NCBI RefSeq assembly: GCF_001613245.1
Contig: NZ_BDBZ01000049.1
Coordinates: 1-64,000, forward strand
Source: Nocardia speluncae NBRC 108251
Lineage (GTDB): Bacteria > Actinomycetota > Actinomycetes > Mycobacteriales > Mycobacteriaceae
Direction of reading: 5' to 3'
Length of the DNA stretch: 64,000 nt
Positions 58,576-64,000 of the stretch are shown here, in pieces; position 1 is the stretch's first letter, and the number at the start of each line of letters is the position of its first letter. A program made the translations under genes and the position numbers. The notes below the pieces were generated by a model. The model did not search any database, was not told the origin of the DNA, and worked only from the letters and a program-made list of their open reading frames with translations.

Positions 58576-58939
58576 TGCTCCTCGTCCCTGCCGCGCGTCA
58601 CGGCTGCCTGGTTTACGCGCTGCGCATTATGGCTATGCTCTGCTCATTCTGGCTACGCCCGCTCGATCTGGCCACATCCACCGCTCGGTAAGGCCTGCAC
58701 GGGCGTGATGCCGGTCCCGCCGTTCGCCTGCTTCGCGCTCCGGGCCGCGGCTGCGCTGAACCGGCGCATACGGCCCGACCTGCGGATCCGGACCGACCGG
58801 CACCGCTTCCGGATACCTCGCACCCTAGCAATTGCCACCAGGTTTCCGGGAGAGACACTCATACCCGTCCCCCGGGCACGGTCGTGCCGGAGCTACCGAG
58901 CGCAGTCCTGCTGAACGGGCACGGGCTACGGTTGACGTC
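58576..58939. other. divergent region with tandem motif upstream of the DUF349 gene
   Basis: No gene is supported in these 364 bases. Two imperfect copies, CATTATGGCTATGC (58625-58638) and CATTCTGGCTACGC (58645-58658), are spaced 20 bases apart, with a weaker third at 58664-58677. They lie 50-100 bases before the DUF349 start and could be a regulatory array. The plus-strand LigB-like gene has TACGGT at 58927-58932, seven bases before its GTG. Confidence 0.45.
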
Positions 58940-59716
58940 GTGTTCTGTCTTGCGGCTCTCATCCCCTCGCCGCCGGTTCTGGTTCCCGAACTGTGCGGTG
59001 GCGCGGCACCCGCCGGTGCGGCTGCTCCGGTAGCTCCGGGAGAACCTGCCGTGGCCGCATTGCGGGCTGCCGTTCTCACCATCGGACGGGAGTTGGCCGG
59101 GGTGGCGTCGCAGTGGACCGTACTGGGAGTCGACGCCACCGACCAGGAGTACGACTCCGGCGTCAGGGGCACGTTCCGGGGCTTCGGCCCGGATGTGGCG
59201 GTATCGCTCGGCGGGCCGCCCGGGACATCCGGACCGGATCCCGGCCTGCCCTTGGCGGTGCTCATCGCCGGCTGGTTGCGGGGGGAGGTCGCACCGGCTG
59301 CCCTGGTCCGGGCACAGTTGCTGGCGGCCGGCAGTTCGCCGGCGCGATGTGCCGAGGCCGGCGCCGAATTGCGGGCCGAACTCGATTCGGTGGACGAGCC
59401 GCGTGCCGTCCTGATCGTCGCGGACGGTGCCGCGACCCTGTCGAAGGCCGCACCCGGCTATTTCGACCCCCGCGCGGAGGGCGTGCAAACCGGATTGGAG
59501 CGGGCCCTGTCCGCCGGTGACCGCGCCGCGCTGCTCGATCTGGATCCCGCGCTGTGCGCCGAGCTGATGTTGTCCGGGCGGGCCGCTTACCAGGCGCTGG
59601 CCGGTCTCTTCGCCGGTGACCCGGAACCGCCCGTGGTAGCCGAATGGTACCGGGGCGCGCCCTACGGAGTCGGCTATTACGGCGGGCTGTGGCGACCGGG
59701 CGGGTCGGGCCGGTGA
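58940..59716 (+). CDS. LigB-like class III extradiol dioxygenase fold protein (Rv2728c-like)
   Basis: A 258-residue protein resembling the catalytic subunit of class III extradiol ring-cleavage dioxygenases, as annotated for Rv2728c. It starts VFCLAALIPSPPVLVPELCG and has the later segments VLIVADGAATLSKAAPGYFD and PYGVGYYGGLW. The two iron-binding His residues of true LigB are not clearly present, so activity is doubtful. A TACGGT box seven bases upstream of the GTG suggests a leaderless message. The stop overlaps the miaA start (GTGA). Confidence 0.78.
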   Translation: MFCLAALIPSPPVLVPELCGGAAPAGAAAPVAPGEPAVAALRAAVLTIGRELAGVASQWTVLGVDATDQEYDSGVRGTFRGFGPDVAVSLGGPPGTSGPDPGLPLAVLIAGWLRGEVAPAALVRAQLLAAGSSPARCAEAGAELRAELDSVDEPRAVLIVADGAATLSKAAPGYFDPRAEGVQTGLERALSAGDRAALLDLDPALCAELMLSGRAAYQALAGLFAGDPEPPVVAEWYRGAPYGVGYYGGLWRPGGSGR

Positions 59717-60864
59717 CCGAGACCATTCGCCCGATCGCGGTGGTCGGGCCCACTGCCACCGGCAAATCGGATCTCGCGCTCGAGCTGGCCGAACGGCTCG
59801 ACGCCGAGATCGTCAATATCGACGCCATGCAGCTGTACCGGGGGATGGATATCGGGACCGCGAAACTTCTGCGTGATCAGCGCCGCGGTATCCCGCATCA
59901 CCAGCTCGACGTGCTCGAGGTGGCCGAAACCGCGACGGTCGCTGCCTACCAGGCGGCCGCGTCGGCCGATATCGAGGCGATCATGGCGCGCGGGCGGCTC
60001 CCGATCATCGTCGGCGGTTCGATGATGTACGTGCAGGCGCTGCTGGACCGGTGGGAGTTCCCGGCCACCGATCCGCAGGTGCGCGCAACCTGGGAGGCAT
60101 TGCTGGCCGAGGGCGGTGTCGCCGCCGTGCATGCCGCATTGCGGCGGGCGGATCCGGCCGCCGCGGCCACCATTCTGCCCACCGACGGCCGCCGGATGGT
60201 GCGCGCGCTGGAGGTCGTCGAACTGACCGGCAAACCCTTCGCGGCGTCGGCACCGGCGGTCGGGGAACCGCGCTGGGGAACCCGGATCCTGGGCGTGGAT
60301 CGCGACACCTCCGAGCTGGACGCGCGGATTGCACAGCGGACGGCGTCGATGTTCGATACGGGCCTGGTCGAGGAGGTGCGCGGGCTGATCGGCCGCGGTT
60401 TGCGGGAGGGACAGACCGCGCGCCGTGCGATCGGGTATGCCCAGGTGCTGGCGTTTCTTGATCAGGAGTACGACCTCGACGCTGCCCGGGAGCGCACCTT
60501 CATCGGCACCCGGCGTTACGTCCGGCGGCAGCGCTCCTGGTTCCGCCGGGATCACCGGGTGCGCTGGGTGGATGCGGCGAACCCGGCGGCCACCGGGGTC
60601 GCTCTATCGCTGCTGGAAGACTCGGGTGGCTCCGATATCGCGCGCCCCGGGGCTCGTTCCGGCACAGTCACAGGTACCGGCGGGCGCCCTGCCACGGTCT
60701 CCGGCACGCCGGGTAACGCCGCGTTCTCGGCGCGGCATCCCGGGGCGCCGCCGGCCACCGACCCTGCTGCACCGCCGGCGCGCGACTCGAACGAGCAGGT
60801 GAGGCACGATCCCTCGGCCTCTCCGGCGGAAGAACCCACAACGAAGGAGTCCACCCCGCCGTGA
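59713..60864 (+). CDS. miaA: tRNA dimethylallyltransferase MiaA with C-terminal tail
   Basis: MiaA transfers a dimethylallyl group to A37 of tRNAs reading UNN codons, preparing the substrate of MiaB. The P-loop is GPTATGKS (residues 12-19), followed by NIDAMQLYRGMDIGTAK and the HHQLDV motif; later RRAIGYAQVLAFL is conserved. The enzyme core ends near residue 300. The last 80 residues are a Pro/Ala/Gly-rich, low-complexity tail not found in most family members. The GTG start overlaps the LigB-like stop, and its stop overlaps the next GTG. Confidence 0.95.
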   Translation: MTETIRPIAVVGPTATGKSDLALELAERLDAEIVNIDAMQLYRGMDIGTAKLLRDQRRGIPHHQLDVLEVAETATVAAYQAAASADIEAIMARGRLPIIVGGSMMYVQALLDRWEFPATDPQVRATWEALLAEGGVAAVHAALRRADPAAAATILPTDGRRMVRALEVVELTGKPFAASAPAVGEPRWGTRILGVDRDTSELDARIAQRTASMFDTGLVEEVRGLIGRGLREGQTARRAIGYAQVLAFLDQEYDLDAARERTFIGTRRYVRRQRSWFRRDHRVRWVDAANPAATGVALSLLEDSGGSDIARPGARSGTVTGTGGRPATVSGTPGNAAFSARHPGAPPATDPAAPPARDSNEQVRHDPSASPAEEPTTKESTPP

Positions 60865-61697
60865 CCCGGCAGATACACAGCCGCAATGCCGCTGTCCAGG
60901 TATGGACGGCCTATTTGGACAACCGGACCACCCGGAATCGGGACGGTCGGTTCCTGGTGCACGGAGTCCGGCCGATCACGCAGGCATTGGCCTGCGACTG
61001 GCCGTTGGAAACCCTGCTGTACCGGCTGGGCGATGAGCCCGGACTGTCTGTGTGGGCGCGGGAGGTTCTCGACAGCAGTCCGGTGCCGGTCGTCGGGCTG
61101 GCACCGGAGCTGATGGCGGAACTGGGGGAGAAGAGTGCAGGCGCCCCCGAACTGGTCGCGGTCGCCGAGCAGGTCCCTGCCGGGCTCGCCGGCCACGAGG
61201 TCGGCGAGCCCGGTGAAGCCCCGGTTGTCGTCGTGTTCGATCGCCCGAACTCGCCGGGCAACCTCGGCACTCTCATCCGGTCCGCCGATGCGTTCGGTGC
61301 CTCGGCGGTGGTGGTCAGCGGGCACGGCGCCGACCAGTACGACCCGCGGTGCGTCCGGGCGTCCACCGGTTCACTGTTCTCGATGCCGGTGCTGCGGGTG
61401 GCGGGTCCGGCTGACGTACTTGCGTTCCGGGACCGGCAGGTCGAGCGGGGGATACCCACGCGGATCGTGGGTACCGACGAGCGTGGCGACCGCGCCGTTT
61501 TCGATCAGGATCTGATCGATGCCACGATCCTGGTGCTCGGCAACGAGACCGGCGGTATGAGCGCTGCGTGGTCTGCGGCCTGCGACGATACGGTCACCAT
61601 TCCGATGGGAGGAACCGCCAGCTCGCTGGGTGCGCCGTCGGCCGCGGCGGTGGCGCTGTACGAAATTTCCCGGCAGCGCCGGACGTTTGCCAGATGA
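60861..61697 (+). CDS. TrmH/SpoU-family RNA methyltransferase
   Basis: A 278-residue SPOUT methyltransferase. An N-terminal substrate-binding domain (about residues 1-110) precedes the knot domain with motif 1 NSPGNLGTLIRSADAFG, motif 2 LVLGNETGGMS and motif 3 IPMGGTASSLGAPSAAAVAL. Motif 3 departs from the usual SLNVS pattern, so the catalytic details may differ. It is translationally coupled to miaA (GTGA overlap). In M. tuberculosis the gene following miaA is dapF, so this is an inserted or retained extra gene. The target nucleotide, probably a 2'-O-methyl site in tRNA or rRNA, is unknown. Confidence 0.87.
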   Translation: MTRQIHSRNAAVQVWTAYLDNRTTRNRDGRFLVHGVRPITQALACDWPLETLLYRLGDEPGLSVWAREVLDSSPVPVVGLAPELMAELGEKSAGAPELVAVAEQVPAGLAGHEVGEPGEAPVVVVFDRPNSPGNLGTLIRSADAFGASAVVVSGHGADQYDPRCVRASTGSLFSMPVLRVAGPADVLAFRDRQVERGIPTRIVGTDERGDRAVFDQDLIDATILVLGNETGGMSAAWSAACDDTVTIPMGGTASSLGAPSAAAVALYEISRQRRTFAR

Positions 61698-61743
61698 GAA
61701 TAGCGACCGAGGAGAACCTACCGACGTGCACGGAGGCGAAGAC

Positions 61744-62649
61744 GTGAGCACCCGTAACGGGGAAGCCGTCGAATTCACCAAGGGTCACGGCACCCAGAAC
61801 GATTTCGTGGTGCTTCCCGACCCGCAGGTGCGGCTGGACCTCACTCCCGCCCGCGTGACGGCGCTGTGTGACCGGCGCCGCGGGCTGGGCGCCGACGGTG
61901 TGCTGCGGATCGCGCGCGCCGGGCGGTTACATGCGGCCGGTGTGCTGGCGGAACTACCCGCGGGAGTGGGCCCCGACGATTGGTTCATGGATTACCGCAA
62001 CGCCGACGGTTCGGTTGCCGAGATGTGCGGGAACGGGGTGCGCGTTTTCGCCCACTACCTGGCGTACCGCGGGCTGGCCGCAAGCGACCGTTTCGTGGTG
62101 GGTAGCCGGGCGGGCGCGCGCCCCGTCGTCGTGCACACCGCCGGTGCGGTACACGGCGAGGTGAGCGTGGATATGGGCGCGCTGCGGATTCTCGGGGAAT
62201 CGACGGCCACGCTGGCCGGTCGGGGCTACGGGGGGCTGGGTGTGGATGTCGGTAATCCGCACCTCGCCTGCGTAGACAGCTCCCTGACTGCCGAATCGCT
62301 GGCCGAACTCGACCTCACGGCGCCCCCGGAACATGACCCCGCAATGTTCCCGCGTGGGGTCAATATCGAGATCTTGACCGGCCTCGATGCCGACGGCAGT
62401 GTCGATATGCGGGTATACGAGCGTGGCGTCGGCGAGACCCGGTCCTGCGGTACCGGCACGGTCGCGGCAGCGGCTGCGGCGCTGGCAGCGGACGGTTTCG
62501 ACCTGAGCACGGGCAGTGGCGGAGTCACCGTCCGGGTTCCCGGCGGACAGGTCCGGGTCGGCGTCCGTGCGGGCGTAGCGTCGTTGCGCGGCCCATCCGA
62601 ACTGGTGGCGAGCGGAGAGCTGGCCGCGGACTGGTGGGATGCGCAATAA
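61744..62649 (+). CDS. dapF: diaminopimelate epimerase
   Basis: DapF interconverts LL- and meso-diaminopimelate for peptidoglycan and lysine synthesis. The 301-residue protein carries both catalytic cysteines: Cys95 in AEMCGNGVRVF and Cys235 in RSCGTGTVAAA. It starts with FTKGHGTQNDFVVLPD near residue 14. The GTG at 61744 is preferred because GGAGG lies seven bases upstream; a GTG at 61726 is the alternative. With dapA and dapB in the same window, three steps of one pathway are clustered on 35 kb. Confidence 0.95.
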   Translation: MSTRNGEAVEFTKGHGTQNDFVVLPDPQVRLDLTPARVTALCDRRRGLGADGVLRIARAGRLHAAGVLAELPAGVGPDDWFMDYRNADGSVAEMCGNGVRVFAHYLAYRGLAASDRFVVGSRAGARPVVVHTAGAVHGEVSVDMGALRILGESTATLAGRGYGGLGVDVGNPHLACVDSSLTAESLAELDLTAPPEHDPAMFPRGVNIEILTGLDADGSVDMRVYERGVGETRSCGTGTVAAAAAALAADGFDLSTGSGGVTVRVPGGQVRVGVRAGVASLRGPSELVASGELAADWWDAQ

Positions 62650-62708
62650 ACCCCCTACCGGGAAAATCGAATGCGCCGGCCAGCGCATGGTGGCAGCATG
62701 GAAGGCGT

Positions 62709-64000
62709 ATGAGAAGCACTGACACGTCCGGGACCGGCGAATGGTCCCATGAAGCGTTCGACGCGGAATCATCCGGATACGATCCGGATGATTCCGGGGA
62801 CGCTGTCGATATCAGCGTCGCGGGTCGCGACGGCGGTCAGGCCGCGCCCGGTCGCCGGGGTGGCTGGGCCGCAGATCCCACCACGGGTGAACTCCAACTG
62901 GAGGATCGCAGCGCGTTACGGCGTGTTGCCGGTCTGTCCACCGAGCTCACCGATATCACCGAGGTCGAATACCGGCAGCTCCGCCTGGAGCGCGTGGTGT
63001 TGGTCGGGGTCTGGACCGAGGGCAGCGCCGCGAGCGCGGACGCGAGTATGGCAGAACTGGCCAGGCTCGCCGAGACCGCGGGATCCGAGGTACTCGAGGC
63101 GGTCATCCAGCGCCGTGACCGCCCCGACCCGGCCACTTATATCGGTTCCGGGAAGGCCGAGGAACTGCGCGCGGTGGTGTTGTCCACCGGCGCGGATACC
63201 GTCATCTGTGATGGTGAGCTCACGCCTGCCCAGCTGACCGCGCTGGAGAAGGTCGTCAAGGTCAAGGTGGTCGATCGGACCGCGCTGATTCTCGATATCT
63301 TCGCCCAGCACGCCACCTCCCGCGAGGGTAAGGCACAGGTCGCGCTGGCGCAGATGGAGTACATGCTGCCGCGGCTGCGCGGCTGGGGTGAATCCATGTC
63401 GCGGCAGGCGGGCGGCCGGGCCGGTAGCAACGGTGGCGTGGGTCTGCGCGGCCCCGGTGAGACCAAGATCGAAACCGATCGCCGCCGGATCCGGGAGCGG
63501 ATGGCCAAGCTGCGCCGCGAGATCCGTGAGATGAAAACCGCCCGTGACACCAAACGCGCGCGCCGCACATCGAGCGGTGTACCGGCCGTGGCGATCGTGG
63601 GCTACACCAACGCCGGGAAATCGAGTCTGATGAACGCGCTGACCGGCTCCGGGGTACTGGTGCAGGACGCCTTGTTCGCCACACTGGATCCGACCACCCG
63701 CCGGGCGCAGCTGGAGGACGGTCGCGAGGTGGTGTTCACCGATACCGTGGGATTCGTCCGGCATTTGCCCACCCAGTTGGTCGAGGCCTTCCGCTCCACG
63801 CTGGAGGAGGTCACCGGCGCCGATCTGCTGCTGCACGTGGTGGACGGTTCCGATGCGCTGCCGGTCGAGCAGATCAAGGCGGTACGCGAGGTCGTCACCG
63901 ATGTGGTGCGCGAATCGGGTCTGCCGGCGCCCCCGGAACTGCTCGTGGTCAACAAGATCGATGAGATCGATCCGGTGGGACTCACCAGGCTGCGCGGGCT
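62709..64000 (+). CDS. hflX: GTPase HflX (3' end outside window)
   Basis: HflX is a ribosome-associated GTPase that splits stalled ribosomes. The frame opens at ATG 62709 (MRSTDTSG) behind GAAGG and runs off the window. About 65 acidic residues precede the HflX N-terminal domain, which contains ATYIGSGKAEELR and the glycine-rich GPGETKIETDRRRI segment. The G domain begins with VAIVGYTNAGKSS (G1), then TDTVGFVRHLP (G3) and VVNKIDE (G4). The conserved dapF-hflX order supports the call. The C-terminal end is outside the window. Confidence 0.96.
   Translation, partial: MRSTDTSGTGEWSHEAFDAESSGYDPDDSGDAVDISVAGRDGGQAAPGRRGGWAADPTTGELQLEDRSALRRVAGLSTELTDITEVEYRQLRLERVVLVGVWTEGSAASADASMAELARLAETAGSEVLEAVIQRRDRPDPATYIGSGKAEELRAVVLSTGADTVICDGELTPAQLTALEKVVKVKVVDRTALILDIFAQHATSREGKAQVALAQMEYMLPRLRGWGESMSRQAGGRAGSNGGVGLRGPGETKIETDRRRIRERMAKLRREIREMKTARDTKRARRTSSGVPAVAIVGYTNAGKSSLMNALTGSGVLVQDALFATLDPTTRRAQLEDGREVVFTDTVGFVRHLPTQLVEAFRSTLEEVTGADLLLHVVDGSDALPVEQIKAVREVVTDVVRESGLPAPPELLVVNKIDEIDPVGLTRLRG

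Overview
This window is high-GC actinobacterial chromosome, almost certainly from Nocardia or a close mycolate-group relative (Rhodococcus, Mycobacterium). The backbone gene order is the one known from Mycobacterium tuberculosis between infB and hflX: infB, DUF503, rbfA, nrnA, MATE, pptH, pptT, truB, mntR, ribF, rpsO, pnp, pepR, dapB, dapA, rnj, ftsK, argA, pgsA, pncC, clgR, pspA, pspM, DUF3046, recA, recX, miaB, DUF349, miaA, dapF, hflX. Both edges cut genes: infB lacks its 5' end and hflX its 3' end. I see no rRNA, tRNA, insertion sequence, prophage or CRISPR array.

Layout. 1-8549: translation initiation and RNA maturation genes, then the phosphopantetheine hydrolase/transferase pair and truB. 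8550-15745: an accessory catabolic island with a GntR/FCD regulator, two Asp/Glu-racemase-like proteins, a D-2-hydroxyacid dehydrogenase, an amidase, a DUF3830-like protein and a class III aminotransferase. The same perfect palindrome (ATTGTTGACAAT) lies in the divergent promoter at 11182-11193 and upstream of the aminotransferase at 15654-15665. 15746-22144: manganese-type DtxR regulator, ribF, rpsO, pnp and an M16 peptidase. 22389-26409: accessory ArsR/MFS pair, VOC protein, zinc alcohol dehydrogenase, CGNR regulator and a 55-residue zinc-ribbon protein. 26632-35122: lysine/peptidoglycan genes dapB and dapA flanking a response regulator, a histidine kinase, a kinase-like membrane protein and a ribbon-helix-helix regulator with its own operator array; rnj follows dapA. 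35230-41882: two exported proteins, a TIGR03085 protein, ftsK, a TerC-family protein, YciI-like protein and argA. 42089-46116: pgsA, pncC and the clgR-pspA-pspM envelope-stress module behind a SigE-type promoter, followed by a 57-residue membrane protein. 46187-50560: PIG-L deacetylase, glycosyltransferase, DUF3046, a decayed DUF1348 pseudogene, and recA-recX with both a LexA-type and a PafBC-type promoter. 51190-54565: gluABCD-like amino-acid ABC transporter on the minus strand. 54887-64000: miaB, membrane protein, DUF349 protein, LigB-like protein, miaA, a TrmH-like methyltransferase, dapF and hflX.

Two themes run through the window. Many operons are tightly coupled by ATGA or GTGA overlaps. 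Many genes also appear to be leaderless: a TANNNT-type -10 box ends 6-8 bases before the start codon and no Shine-Dalgarno sequence is visible. All functions are assigned by reading motifs and gene order; no database search was run.
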